Assembly: GCA_028293545.1 (NCBI GenBank) | Contig: JAQGOP010000018.1 | Span: forward strand, 86,756 to 150,755 | Reading direction: 5' to 3' | DNA length: 64,000 nucleotides | Source of the DNA: Verrucomicrobiota bacterium | Lineage (GTDB): Bacteria; Verrucomicrobiota; Verrucomicrobiia; Opitutales; Opitutaceae | In this document: piece by piece, positions 24,757 to 33,445 of the stretch | Position numbering within the stretch: position 1 is the stretch's first letter | How the letters are laid out: the number at the start of each line of letters is the position of its first letter | Notes under the pieces: generated by a model | Told to the model about the DNA's origin: nothing | What the model saw: only the letters and a program-made list of their open reading frames with translations | Databases searched by the model: none | Position numbers and translations under genes: made by a program

Positions 24757-26463
24757 ATGCCTATGAGTTCCACCCCTGATTCGACCCGCAAATTTTCTTC
24801 CATCGTGCTCGACGGTCCCAGCCGAGCCGGTGCCCGTTCCATGCTCCGCCCGGTCGGATTCACCGAGGAGGATTTCAAGAAACCCGTCATCGGCATCGCT
24901 TCGACCTGGAGCATGGTCACGCCCTGTAACATGCACATCGACCAGCTCGCGCGGGAAGCCGAAGCCGGCGCAAATGCCGCGGGCGGCAAGGCCGTGATCT
25001 TCGGCACCATCACCGTTTCGGACGGCATCAGCATGGGCACGCCCGGCATGCGTTACTCGCTTGTTTCGCGCGAGGTCATCGCCGACTCGATTGAAACCGT
25101 CGTCGGCGCCGAGGGTTTCGATGCCCTCGTCACCATCGGCGGCTGCGACAAGAACATGCCCGCCTGCGCGATGGCGATGGCCCGCCTCAATCGTCCGAGC
25201 GTGTTCGTCTACGGCGGCACCATCCTCCCCGGCATCCATCCTGAATCCAAAAAAGAGTGCGACGTCGTGTCCGTTTACGAAGCGATTGGCCAGCACGCCG
25301 CGGGCAAAGTCGATGACGCCGGGCTGCAGAAAATCGAAAACTGTGCCGTCCCTGGTCCCGGATCCTGCGGCGGCATGTACACGGCCAATACCATGGCTTC
25401 CGCCATCGAAGCTCTCGGGCTTAGCCTGCCCAACAGCTCCGCGCAGATCGCCATCGGTTCGGAGAAACGCGAGGACTGTCGCCGGGCCGGCGAAGCCACG
25501 CTCGCGATCCTGAAGGCCAATATTCGGCCGCGCGACATCATGACGAAGAAGGCCTTCGAGAACGCCATCACCGTCGCCATCGCGCTCGGCGGCTCCACCA
25601 ACGCCGTCCTTCACCTCCTCGCCATCGCCCACTCCGCGGAGGTGAAACTTTCGATCGATGACTTCACCCGGATCGGGAAAAAAGTCCCAGTACTCGCCGA
25701 CCTCAAGCCCTCCGGCAAATACGGCATGGCGCATCTCTCGCGCATTGGCGGACTGCCTCCGCTCATGAAAATGTTACTCGATGCCGGCTTGCTCCACGGC
25801 GATTGCCTCACCGTCACGGGAAAAACCATCGCGGAAAACCTGAAGGACGTCGGCCCATACCCGGCCAACCAGGACGTCGTGCGTCCGTTCTCCAACCCGA
25901 TCAAACCGGACAGCCACCTTCGCATTCTCTACGGCAACCTCGCACCGGAAGGCGCCGTGGCCAAGATCACGGGCAAGGAAGGCCTCCTGTTCACCGGCCG
26001 GGCCATCACCTTCGAGTCCGAGGAAACCGCGCTCGAAGCCGTGCTCAATGGCCGCGTGAAGGCCGGCCACGTCATGGTCATCCGCAACGAAGGCCCGCGC
26101 GGCGGCCCGGGCATGCGTGAAATGCTTTCCCCGACCAGCGCGATCATGGGCAAAGGACTCGGCAAGGACGTCGCGCTCATCACCGACGGGCGTTTCTCCG
26201 GCGGCAGCCACGGATTCGTCGTGGGGCACATCACCCCCGAGGCGTTCAACGGCGGACCCATCGCCCTCGTGAAAAACGGGGACACCATCACGATCGACGC
26301 CGTCAAAAACGAACTCACGCTCGGCCTGCCCGCCAAGGAAATCGCCGCGCGCAAGAAAGCGTGGAAGCCCAGGAAATCCAAAACCACGCGCGGCGTCCTC
26401 GCCAAGTACGCCAAGCTCGTCACCAGCGCCTCCGAGGGCGCCGTCACCGACAAGGGCCTGTGA
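24757..26463 (+). CDS. ilvD: Dihydroxy-acid dehydratase
   Basis: Dehydrates dihydroxy-isovalerate and dihydroxy-methylvalerate to the keto acids of valine and isoleucine. The 568-residue protein keeps the Fe-S cysteines in [18 protein letters not shown] and [12 protein letters not shown], plus the Mg-binding [15 protein letters not shown] and the C-terminal [16 protein letters not shown]. Two in-frame ATGs at 24757 and 24763 are possible. The frame is open further up, but that part translates as non-coding sequence. It stands alone: no other ilv gene is near, and no attenuator-like leader was found in the 200 bases upstream. Confidence 0.95.
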   Translation: MPMSSTPDSTRKFSSIVLDGPSRAGARSMLRPVGFTEEDFKKPVIGIASTWSMVTPCNMHIDQLAREAEAGANAAGGKAVIFGTITVSDGISMGTPGMRYSLVSREVIADSIETVVGAEGFDALVTIGGCDKNMPACAMAMARLNRPSVFVYGGTILPGIHPESKKECDVVSVYEAIGQHAAGKVDDAGLQKIENCAVPGPGSCGGMYTANTMASAIEALGLSLPNSSAQIAIGSEKREDCRRAGEATLAILKANIRPRDIMTKKAFENAITVAIALGGSTNAVLHLLAIAHSAEVKLSIDDFTRIGKKVPVLADLKPSGKYGMAHLSRIGGLPPLMKMLLDAGLLHGDCLTVTGKTIAENLKDVGPYPANQDVVRPFSNPIKPDSHLRILYGNLAPEGAVAKITGKEGLLFTGRAITFESEETALEAVLNGRVKAGHVMVIRNEGPRGGPGMREMLSPTSAIMGKGLGKDVALITDGRFSGGSHGFVVGHITPEAFNGGPIALVKNGDTITIDAVKNELTLGLPAKEIAARKKAWKPRKSKTTRGVLAKYAKLVTSASEGAVTDKGL

Positions 26464-26529
26464 GTTTCACCCCGATGAACCCGAATTCGAAATCAAGCAG
26501 TACCCTGGATTCCAAATCCTGAAGTTTTG

Positions 26530-26551
26530 ATTCGTGTCCATTCGCGGTTAA
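26530..26551. repeat. Single arm of family D repeat
   Basis: ATTCGTGTCCATTCGCGGTT at 26530 matches the arm ending in CGTGGTT of the inverted repeat at 34454 to 34576. It lies in the 150-base gap between ilvD and pgi, next to short AATTCGAAATC-like stretches. No opposite arm was found nearby. Confidence 0.5.
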
Positions 26552-26615
26552 GCACCGCGGCCCGGCAGTCCGCCCCTTCGCCCTCGCCCGTCGTCCCTCG
26601 TAAATCCCCTCCCCC

Positions 26616-28199
26616 ATGAACTGGTCCCGCTTCAAATCGCACTTCTACCAAAACGCGGACCTCGGGGTCGCGCTTGATATCAGCCGCATTCCCTTTCCCG
26701 ATTCGTTCCTCGCGGAAAAGGAACCGGCGATGCAGCAGGCGTTCACCGACATGGCGGCCTTGGAAAAAGGCGCGATCGCGAATCCGGACGAAAAACGCAT
26801 GGTGGGACATTACTGGCTTCGCGCTCCCGAACTCGCGCCCACTCCGGAACTGGCCCGGGAGATCTCTTCGACCCTCGAATCCATCAAGGGCTTCGCCGCC
26901 CAGGTCCACGCGGGCGAAGTTGCCGGGCCCAAGGGAAAATTCAAGCAGCTCCTCGTGATCGGCATCGGCGGGTCAGCCCTCGGGCCGCAGTTCGTGGCGC
27001 ACGCGCTGGGCAATCCGAGGAAAGATAAGCTCGCCGTCGCGTTCTTCGACAACACCGATCCCGACGGCATCGACTACGTGCTCGCGGAACTCCGCGGACA
27101 GCTCGCGAAGACCATCGTCGTCGTGATCTCCAAGTCCGGGGGCACCGCGGAAACGCGCAACGGCATGCTCGAGGCAATCGCGGCGTTCAAGGCCGCCGGC
27201 CTCGACCACGCCAAGCACTTCGTCGCCATCACGGGCGCCAGCTCGAAGCTCGACGCCACCGCAATTAGCGAAGGCTGGCTCGCGCGTTTCCCGATGTGGG
27301 ATTGGGTCGGCGGCCGGACCTCCGAACTCTGCGCGGTGGGCCTGCTCCCGGCCGCGCTCCAAGGACTCGACATCCAAGGAATGCTCGACGGCGCCGCGGC
27401 CATGGACGTCGTCACACGCTCCACGGCGACCGCGCAAAATCCCGCCGCCCTGCTCGCCCTGATGTGGTTTTACGCGACCAGTGGACGCGGTGCGAAGGAC
27501 ATGGTCGTGCTGCCTTACAAGGACCGCCTGCTCCTGTTTTCGCGTTACCTCCAGCAACTCGTCATGGAGTCGCTCGGCAAGGAGCACGATCTCAAGGGCA
27601 ACGTCGTCAACCAAGGCATCGCGGTCTATGGCAACAAGGGCTCGACCGACCAGCACGCCTACGTCCAGCAACTGCGCGACGGCGTGAATAATTTCTTCAT
27701 CACCTTCATCGAGGTGTTGAAAGACCGGGACGCGAGGACTTCACTGGAAGTAGAGCCCGGCATCACCGCCGGCGATTACCTGCAGGGTTTTTATCTCGGG
27801 ACCCGCGATGCGCTCAGCGAAAAGGACCGGCATTCCGTCACGATCACGCTTCCCGATGTTTCCCCGCGCACGATCGGGATGCTCATCGCCCTCTACGAGC
27901 GCGTCGTGGGCCTCTATGCGTCGCTCATCGGGATCAACGCCTACCATCAACCCGGCGTCGAAGCGGGCAAGAAGGCGGCCGGTGGGGTCATTGCCCTCAA
28001 GCTGAAGATCGCCGCCGCGCTGAAAGCCTCGCCGGGTAAAGCGGTTACCGCCGAGGAACTCGCCGCTGGCATCGGCGCCGCCGAGCAATCCGAACTGGTG
28101 TTCAAGATTCTCGAGCACCTCGCCGCGAACAAGCACACCGGGGTCAAGAAACGCGCCCGCACGCCTTGGTTTCAATCGCGGTACTCCTCCAAGGGCTGA
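26616..28199 (+). CDS. pgi: Glucose-6-phosphate isomerase
   Basis: Interconverts glucose-6-phosphate and fructose-6-phosphate in the cytoplasm. The 527-residue sequence has two SIS domains: [17 protein letters not shown] near residue 112 and [16 protein letters not shown] near 170, then [16 protein letters not shown] and the catalytic-region [34 protein letters not shown] (given here by its Glu, Gln and Lys residues). The C-terminal part after about 440 carries a winged-helix-like tail. The ATG at 26616 gives a full-length protein. Its leader is pyrimidine-rich and lacks a Shine-Dalgarno sequence. Confidence 0.95.
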   Translation: MNWSRFKSHFYQNADLGVALDISRIPFPDSFLAEKEPAMQQAFTDMAALEKGAIANPDEKRMVGHYWLRAPELAPTPELAREISSTLESIKGFAAQVHAGEVAGPKGKFKQLLVIGIGGSALGPQFVAHALGNPRKDKLAVAFFDNTDPDGIDYVLAELRGQLAKTIVVVISKSGGTAETRNGMLEAIAAFKAAGLDHAKHFVAITGASSKLDATAISEGWLARFPMWDWVGGRTSELCAVGLLPAALQGLDIQGMLDGAAAMDVVTRSTATAQNPAALLALMWFYATSGRGAKDMVVLPYKDRLLLFSRYLQQLVMESLGKEHDLKGNVVNQGIAVYGNKGSTDQHAYVQQLRDGVNNFFITFIEVLKDRDARTSLEVEPGITAGDYLQGFYLGTRDALSEKDRHSVTITLPDVSPRTIGMLIALYERVVGLYASLIGINAYHQPGVEAGKKAAGGVIALKLKIAAALKASPGKAVTAEELAAGIGAAEQSELVFKILEHLAANKHTGVKKRARTPWFQSRYSSKG

Positions 28200-28310
28200 C
28201 CGGTTCCGCCGCCGCGCTGATTCTGCCGGAACCTCGGCCAAGCCTGCGGTTCTCACGAATCCGCTTGGCGTCTTGCACCTGAACCATTCACCCGTATTAA
28301 AACCTCCAGC

Positions 28311-28469
28311 ATGACCTCGTTCAAAAGATCCCTTTTCGCCCTGCTGCTCCTGGCCTTTGGCGCACTGCTCGGCGGCTGCACCAACAAGACCGAGAAGGAC
28401 AGCTCGATCCCGTGGAGCCGCCCCGCCGATTGGGAAGGCCAGATTCCCGGCATGGGCGGCGGCCGCTAA
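28311..28469 (+). CDS. Very small lipoprotein
   Basis: A 52-residue open frame with a clean lipoprotein signal: basic start MTSFKR, hydrophobic core and lipobox LLGGC with Cys23. The mature part is about 30 residues (TNKTEKDSSIPWSRPADWEG and a Gly-rich end). It begins with ATG at 28311 and ends 18 bases before a strong terminator, so it has its own transcription unit signals. It should be anchored to a membrane, probably the outer one. Its function is unknown. The IPWSRPADWEG motif looks conserved-protein-like, but homologs could not be checked. Confidence 0.72.
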   Translation: MTSFKRSLFALLLLAFGALLGGCTNKTEKDSSIPWSRPADWEGQIPGMGGGR

Positions 28470-28486
28470 TCCCGCGCATCCCTTCC

Positions 28487-28515
28487 AAAAATCCGGCTTC
28501 GGCCGGATTTTTTTT
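28487..28515 (+). terminator. Strong UUCG-tetraloop terminator overlapping the rsmI leader
   Basis: AAAAATCCGGC pairs perfectly with GCCGGATTTTT across a TTCG loop, one of the most stable tetraloops, and runs into a T tract that ends exactly at the rsmI ATG at 28516. The A-rich left arm could also terminate leftward transcription. It closes the lipoprotein transcript. Confidence 0.88.
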
Positions 28516-29241
28516 ATGGCCGATACTCCCGCCCCGAATGCCTCGCTGACTCCCCTTCCCGGGCATCTCTATGTCGTCGCAACGCCCATTGGGAACCTCG
28601 CCGACATCACGGAGCGGGCTCGCGCGATCTTGGGGGCCGTCGACGTCATCGCGTGCGAGGATACGCGCACGACCGGCGCGATGTTGACGCGTTTCGGGCT
28701 GCGCAAGGATCTCGTCGCTTACCACGAGCACAACGAAACCGAGATGGCCGAAACGCTGGCCGCGCAGATTGCCGCCGGGAAATCGATCGCGGTCGTCAGC
28801 GATGCGGGCACTCCCGCGTTGAGCGATCCCGGCTTCCGCCTGGTTCGCGCGTGCCGACGCCGGGGCTTGCCCGTGGTTCCAGTCCCGGGACCGAGCGCGC
28901 TCACCGCGGTGCTCAGTGCCTCGGGCCTCCCGACGAACGGATTTCTCTACGTTGGTTTCCTGCCCGCGAAAAGCGCCGCGCGCATCGGCTTTTTCGAAAA
29001 GTACCGTGACTTCGACTACACCCTCGCCCTCTACGAAAGCTGCCACCGCATCGACAAGGCCGTCGACGAAATCGTTGCGACGCTCGGCGTCACCCGGGTG
29101 ATCTGCGTCGCCAAGGAAGTCACGAAACTTCACGAGACCTTTCTGGTGGGCCCGGCCGCGGAGGTCCAAGCCCGCCTCGCGAAGACCAGCCTGAAGGGCG
29201 AATTCGTCCTGCTGATCGCGCCTGTGGATTTCGAACTATAG
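28516..29241 (+). CDS. rsmI: 16S rRNA (cytidine(1402)-2'-O)-methyltransferase
   Basis: Methylates C1402 of 16S rRNA in the decoding centre with SAM. The 241-residue tetrapyrrole-methylase fold protein shows GHLYVVATPIGNLADITERA at the start, ACEDTRTTGAML, SDAGTPALSDPGFRLVR and VPGPSALTAVLSASGLPT, all family hallmarks. The C-terminal extension found in some orthologs is absent. The ATG at 28516 directly follows a terminator T-tract, so either the mRNA starts almost at the ATG from an internal promoter or it depends on readthrough. A later start would remove family sequence. Confidence 0.93.
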   Translation: MADTPAPNASLTPLPGHLYVVATPIGNLADITERARAILGAVDVIACEDTRTTGAMLTRFGLRKDLVAYHEHNETEMAETLAAQIAAGKSIAVVSDAGTPALSDPGFRLVRACRRRGLPVVPVPGPSALTAVLSASGLPTNGFLYVGFLPAKSAARIGFFEKYRDFDYTLALYESCHRIDKAVDEIVATLGVTRVICVAKEVTKLHETFLVGPAAEVQARLAKTSLKGEFVLLIAPVDFEL

Positions 29242-29360
29242 CCGCTGCTCGCGCGGTCCACCCAGTTACCTGATGCGCCGGCCTCAGGCGCGGTGCGGGG
29301 CTTCTTCCCTGTCCTTTATCCGTGTGCATCCCTGAATTCCGTGCTTAAAAACCCCGGAGC

Positions 29361-30335
29361 ATGAATTCGAAACCGGTCGCCGTCATCGATATCGGCAGCA
29401 ACTCGATCAAGGTCCTCGTGGCTGCGCGCGGGGACGACGGCGCGCTCATCGTCCTTACGACGCGCACAATCGACGCCCGCATCAGCGCGGGCATCAGCCA
29501 GGCGATTCCGCGGCTGAGCGAGCCCGGGATTTTGGCGGGCATCGCGGCGATCCAATCCCTCCTCGCTGATGCAGCGGAATTTTCCCCGGTGAAAACGGTC
29601 CTCGTTGCGACCAGCGCGGTGCGCGACGCGCAAAACGGATCGGACTTCCGCGCCCGCGTCCTGGCCGCCACCGGCCACGCCGTGCGCATCCTCAGCGGCG
29701 ACGAAGAGGCTAACCTCATCGGGCGGGGACTGACCTGCGATCCGACGCTGTCCGACCTGCGCGACTTCTACGTCTTCGACCTGGGCGGAGGCAGCCTGGA
29801 ATGCCTCGCCTTCCGCGATCGCCAAATCGAACGCGCCGCGAGCCTTCAACTGGGCTGCGTGCGCCTGACGGAGAAGTTCGTGAAGGATCCGAGCCAGCCT
29901 TTCTCCGCGCGCGCCAATGAAGAAATCCGGCAACACACGCGTAAGCTTGTCGACTCCGCTTTCGATTTCTCGCTGCCAAAATCCGCCGCGGCGATCGGAA
30001 CCGGTGGGACTGTGACCGTGGCGCGTGCGATTCTCGGCGCCAAAATCGGTGTTTCCCTGGAAAAGAGCCGCCCCTACGTGACCCTCGCGGAACTCTCCGA
30101 ACTGTTCGACTGGCTTGGTGGTCTCTCGCTGGCCGAGCGAAAAACGATTCCCGGTCTTCCGCCCTCGCGCGCGGATGTCATGCCCGCCGCGCTCGCGACG
30201 TTGATCACGGTGGCGGAGGACGGCGGCATAGAGCGTTATCGTCACTCGCTCTACAATCTCCGCTACGGCCTCGCCGCCGAAGCGCTGCCCGAAAGTAGCG
30301 CAGGCGGCCCGCCTGCTTTTCGAAGTAGCGAGTAG
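29361..30335 (+). CDS. Ppx/GppA family phosphatase
   Basis: A 324-residue ASKHA-fold protein related to exopolyphosphatase and guanosine pentaphosphatase. Phosphate-site motifs are VAVIDIGSNSIKVLVA (about 6 to 21) and FYVFDLGGGSLECLAF (about 133 to 148), with VLVATSAVRDAQNG and LSGDEEANLIGRG between them and AIGTGGTVTVAR later. It corresponds to the catalytic two domains only, without the C-terminal HD-like domain of E. coli Ppx. Its last 14 residues (from SSAGGPPAF) are encoded by an interspersed repeat, and the stop codon is inside that repeat sequence. Confidence 0.88.
   Translation: MNSKPVAVIDIGSNSIKVLVAARGDDGALIVLTTRTIDARISAGISQAIPRLSEPGILAGIAAIQSLLADAAEFSPVKTVLVATSAVRDAQNGSDFRARVLAATGHAVRILSGDEEANLIGRGLTCDPTLSDLRDFYVFDLGGGSLECLAFRDRQIERAASLQLGCVRLTEKFVKDPSQPFSARANEEIRQHTRKLVDSAFDFSLPKSAAAIGTGGTVTVARAILGAKIGVSLEKSRPYVTLAELSELFDWLGGLSLAERKTIPGLPPSRADVMPAALATLITVAEDGGIERYRHSLYNLRYGLAAEALPESSAGGPPAFRSSE
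30294..30317. repeat. Family E palindromic repeat, copy 1, inside the 3' end of the phosphatase gene
   Basis: AGTAGCGCAGGCGGCCCGCC followed by TGCT; CAGGCGG and CCGCCTG form a hairpin. The identical 24-base unit is at 38314 to 38337. Here AGTAGCG-type units continue for about 30 bases beyond the gene stop. Confidence 0.75.
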
Positions 30336-30385
30336 CCTGTAGCGAGTAGCGCGCATGCCCAGCAAACGATCCGACCGGAATCGAT

Positions 30386-30545
30386 TTGAACAGAAGGCAA
30401 CGAAGGTAACGAAGCGGTTTCAGTGAGCGGAATCGCTCGTGCCCTAAACGATCCATGTTCCGAGACCTTCCAATCGCATCGTCAAAGGCACGCTCGATCG
30501 CGCGGACCTGAACCGTTTCGTTACCTTCGTTGCCTTCTGTTCAAA
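30386..30545. repeat. Inverted-repeat element, family C
   Basis: A 160-base element. The left arm at 30386 to 30420 contains GAACAGAAGGCAACGAAGG; the right arm at 30511 to 30545 is its reverse complement with about one mismatch in 35 bases. The spacer of about 90 bases has no coding sequence. The stop codon of the toroid-like gene on the minus strand lies inside the right arm. Confidence 0.85.
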
Positions 30546-32220
30546 CGAATTGGGAAATCGTCACGACACTTTCCTCCGTCGAAAGCGGGAAATTCAGTCG
30601 CCCGACATATTCCGCAGGCTCGGGCAGGCCGGTCTGCGTGTAGGAATTGTGCGGGACAACGGGATAATCCACGACCGCACCAACCGGAAGATTCCAAGTC
30701 AGTCCGCGCCAGATCATCTTCCGGACGGGACGCACCCCGCCGTTCAAATGAATCAGCGAAGCAGGATCGATTTTGATCGATTCCCCGTCGAGCACGACGA
30801 TGTCGTCGGGGCGAAACGCGAGCAGCAGCGCCGCCTCGAATTGGGCTGCGGTCGCCTTGGTGAGATACGCCGTGATGCGGCAGGGGCCCATCCTCGCTTT
30901 CAATTCGATGAAAATTTCATCGTCACCGAGCCCGAAGGTCGCGGTCGCCGTGCCATCAACGTAACACCTTCCCCGCGCTCGATCCGGGATGTACGCGCGC
31001 CCCTGGTCCGTCCGCCGGATCGTCGAGAACCTCGGCATGTAACGACTGCCACCCGTGCCAACGAGATAGCCGGCGGTGGCATGCCACACCTCGACGAAGT
31101 TCTGGGCGTCGAGGACAAACCGGTTCGGAATCTCCGGGGTCAATTGCCACCCCAGGTAGGCCTGCCAGCCTGCGCCATCGACGCGCGCCGCCGGCAACGC
31201 GGTGGGACGCCGCAGTTCGAGCTCCCGCGGATGCCGATCCTTCGGAAAAACGAATTCAGCGAACGAACCAAAGAAGGCGAAACCCTGGGCGCCGTTGTCG
31301 TGCACCCCCGCTTCCCGGAAATATTTTCGCGCCGCCGCGATCCGCGCCGTGAGCAGGATCGTCGCTTCCTCGTTGCCGAGAAATCCGGGCGGCAACCACA
31401 GGAAGGGCATGCGATGGTAGCGCATCCGGACATCGTTCACGACCGCCGTCGTGCCATCCGGAAAACTATAGAAGTCCAGAAAACCGAAAAACCGCCCAAC
31501 GGCCGCATGCGCCGCGTCGTCGCCGGAGAGTTCCGCATAGATCGAAACTGCCTGCGCCGTAACCAAGGCATAACCGACCACGATCCCCTGCCCCTCCGGC
31601 CAGTAGCCATCGGGCGCCTGGAACGGCAGCACGCAGCGCCGAAAGAAATCCTGCGCATAATCCCGCCACTCCGGTCGTTTGAAAAAACGGCCGGCGCGAT
31701 AAAACAAGAGGCCATGCCACGTGTCGTGGTTGCCGACGAACTCCGTCGGGGCCTGCGCATACTTCGCCACGAAGCGGCGGTGAAGCTCCGCCACCGCGCC
31801 GCTGACGTTTCGCGAGAGCTGTTCACGGAGGCCCGGTGTGCCCACGTGATGCCGTTCCATCAATTCGAGCGAACAGAGCAGGTAGTAATTAGACCATTCA
31901 CCGATGTGCCGGCCCCAGTCGCGTCCGCGCGAATAATGCGGGGTGTGAAAATCCGCCGCCGTGATCGAAAGCACGTAACCGATATTCCTCAGGGCCACGT
32001 CGAGGTAGCTCGCGCGCTCGGCCACCGTGGCGCCGGGAATCTCGCCCGTCGCCAGCTGGAGAAAAGTGAAATGGCTGAACTGGTTGTAATACGAAGGACC
32101 CTCCGCGTGCGGCCAGTCGCGCCGGTCCAGGTCCATGCTGCCCGACAACCCAAAATGCGGGGCCAGCAATCTCGCCCACTCGACCGTCAAGTCACTCGTC
32201 GCCTGGCGCAACTCGTCCAT
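30541..32220 (-). CDS. Large protein of unknown function, possibly an alpha/alpha-toroid hydrolase or lyase
   Basis: A 559-residue protein without a signal peptide. The first 300 residues are rich in aromatic and helical segments with conserved-looking His and Trp clusters (YYNQFSHFTFLQLATGE, TPHYSRGRDWGRHIGEWSNYY, VGNHDTWHGLLFYRAGRFF, PDGYWPEGQGIVVGYAL) that recall (alpha/alpha) toroid enzymes such as heparinase, alginate lyase or DUF2264 proteins. The last third looks beta-rich. This is a fold-level guess. It lies 15 bases after the rluA-like gene on the same strand, so they may be co-transcribed. Its final codons overlap the family C repeat. Confidence 0.6.
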   Translation of the reverse strand: MDELRQATSDLTVEWARLLAPHFGLSGSMDLDRRDWPHAEGPSYYNQFSHFTFLQLATGEIPGATVAERASYLDVALRNIGYVLSITAADFHTPHYSRGRDWGRHIGEWSNYYLLCSLELMERHHVGTPGLREQLSRNVSGAVAELHRRFVAKYAQAPTEFVGNHDTWHGLLFYRAGRFFKRPEWRDYAQDFFRRCVLPFQAPDGYWPEGQGIVVGYALVTAQAVSIYAELSGDDAAHAAVGRFFGFLDFYSFPDGTTAVVNDVRMRYHRMPFLWLPPGFLGNEEATILLTARIAAARKYFREAGVHDNGAQGFAFFGSFAEFVFPKDRHPRELELRRPTALPAARVDGAGWQAYLGWQLTPEIPNRFVLDAQNFVEVWHATAGYLVGTGGSRYMPRFSTIRRTDQGRAYIPDRARGRCYVDGTATATFGLGDDEIFIELKARMGPCRITAYLTKATAAQFEAALLLAFRPDDIVVLDGESIKIDPASLIHLNGGVRPVRKMIWRGLTWNLPVGAVVDYPVVPHNSYTQTGLPEPAEYVGRLNFPLSTEESVVTISQFV

Positions 32221-32235
32221 TGGCGGCGGGCCTCG

Positions 32236-33255
32236 TCACTTCCTCGACTCGTGCGGATGAAACGCGGGCGGGCCGGTCTTTTTCTTCGGCTTGGGCGCGA
32301 CGATTTTTTTCGCCGCGACCTTCGCGAGTTTGCGGAGCTGCTTCAGCATTTCCGCCATGTCCGCCGGCAAGGGCGCCTTCAGGTCGATCGTCTTGCCGTT
32401 GATGGGATGCGTGAAAATCAAGTGCTCGGCGTGGAGCATCACGCGCTCCGGCTGCTGCCCGAAGCGCGAATCGGGTTTCCAACCGTACACCGCGTCGCCG
32501 AGCACGATGTGCCCCAGCGATTTCAGGTGGACGCGAATCTGGTGCGTGCGTCCGGTGTGAATCGTGCAGCGGATGAGCGTCGCGAGGTTGCCGAAGCGTT
32601 CCACGATTTCCCAATCCGTATGCGCGTCCTTCCCGCCCTGCTCCGCCTCGACCACGGCCATCTTGTGCCGGTGGCTCGTGTTGCGGCCGATGGCCTTGCG
32701 AATCGAACCGCTCATCAGCGCGGGCGCCCCGGCCACGAGCGCGAGGTATTCCTTCTGGAGCGCGCGTTCCGAAAACTGCTCGGACAACCCGCGGTGCGCG
32801 GCATCGGTCTTGGCGACGAGGATGATGCCCGACGTTTCGCGATCGAGCCGATGCACGATCCCGGGCCGCTCGACCCCGCCGATGCCGCTCAGCGTGCCCG
32901 CGCAGTGCGACAGCAACGCGTGCACCAAGGTGTCCTCCCCCGTTCCTGCGCCCGGATGGACGATCATCCCCGAGCTCTTATTGACCGCGAGCAGGTGCTT
33001 GTCCTCGAAGATCACATCGAGCGGGATGTCCACCGCCCTCAATTCGGCGGGCTTGGTGTCCGGGAAAGTAAACTCGAGCACATCGCCCGCCTTGACCGAA
33101 CTGTCACGGCCGATCGTTTTGCCGTTCAATGTGACAAGACCGGCGTCGAACGCGCGGTGAAATGCGACCCGGCTATGCTCGGCGTGGGAGAGCGACAGCG
33201 CCTTGTCGGCGCGCAGCAGGCGAATTCCTTCGGGGACTGTGTAAGACGTGGTCAA
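32236..33255 (-). CDS. RluA family pseudouridine synthase (RluD-like)
   Basis: Converts specific uridines in rRNA to pseudouridine. The 339-residue protein has an S4 RNA-binding domain first (about 15 to 75, SRVAFHRAFDAGLVTLNGK), then the catalytic domain with the signature RPGIVHRLDRETSGIILVAKT, its aspartate in HRLDRETSG, plus TGRTHQIRVHLKSLGHIVLGD. The C-terminal 40 residues are Lys-rich (KKIVAPKPKKKTG), which is unusual and may aid RNA binding. The start codon is TTG at 33255; no ATG gives the full S4 domain. RluD is the nearest match by domain order, but the target site is not certain. Confidence 0.9.
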   Translation of the reverse strand: MTTSYTVPEGIRLLRADKALSLSHAEHSRVAFHRAFDAGLVTLNGKTIGRDSSVKAGDVLEFTFPDTKPAELRAVDIPLDVIFEDKHLLAVNKSSGMIVHPGAGTGEDTLVHALLSHCAGTLSGIGGVERPGIVHRLDRETSGIILVAKTDAAHRGLSEQFSERALQKEYLALVAGAPALMSGSIRKAIGRNTSHRHKMAVVEAEQGGKDAHTDWEIVERFGNLATLIRCTIHTGRTHQIRVHLKSLGHIVLGDAVYGWKPDSRFGQQPERVMLHAEHLIFTHPINGKTIDLKAPLPADMAEMLKQLRKLAKVAAKKIVAPKPKKKTGPPAFHPHESRK

Positions 33256-33333
33256 AGGGAAAACCCGATTACGACTGCGAGTTCACGAATATCCAACCGC
33301 ATTATTTGCGGCGGTCGTTAGAAACCAGGAATT

Positions 33334-33422
33334 CAGCGCCCCGAAGGGCGGCCCAGAGCAAGAACGAGAATAACCACGCACGATTGTGTGGCCCTGGGCT
33401 CGGGCTGGAATGTCCCGTGGGA
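33334..33422. repeat. Hairpin-pair repeat of planctomycete/verrucomicrobial type
   Basis: CGCCCCGAAGGGCG near 33337 and GTCCCGTGGGAC near 33411 form compact hairpins, with GGCCCTGGGCTCGGGC between. The composition and layout resemble the hairpin pair at 21969 to 22013. No gene is seen in this 190-base gap. Confidence 0.5.
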
Positions 33423-33445
33423 CCTCGATCCCAAACCGGTTTGGC

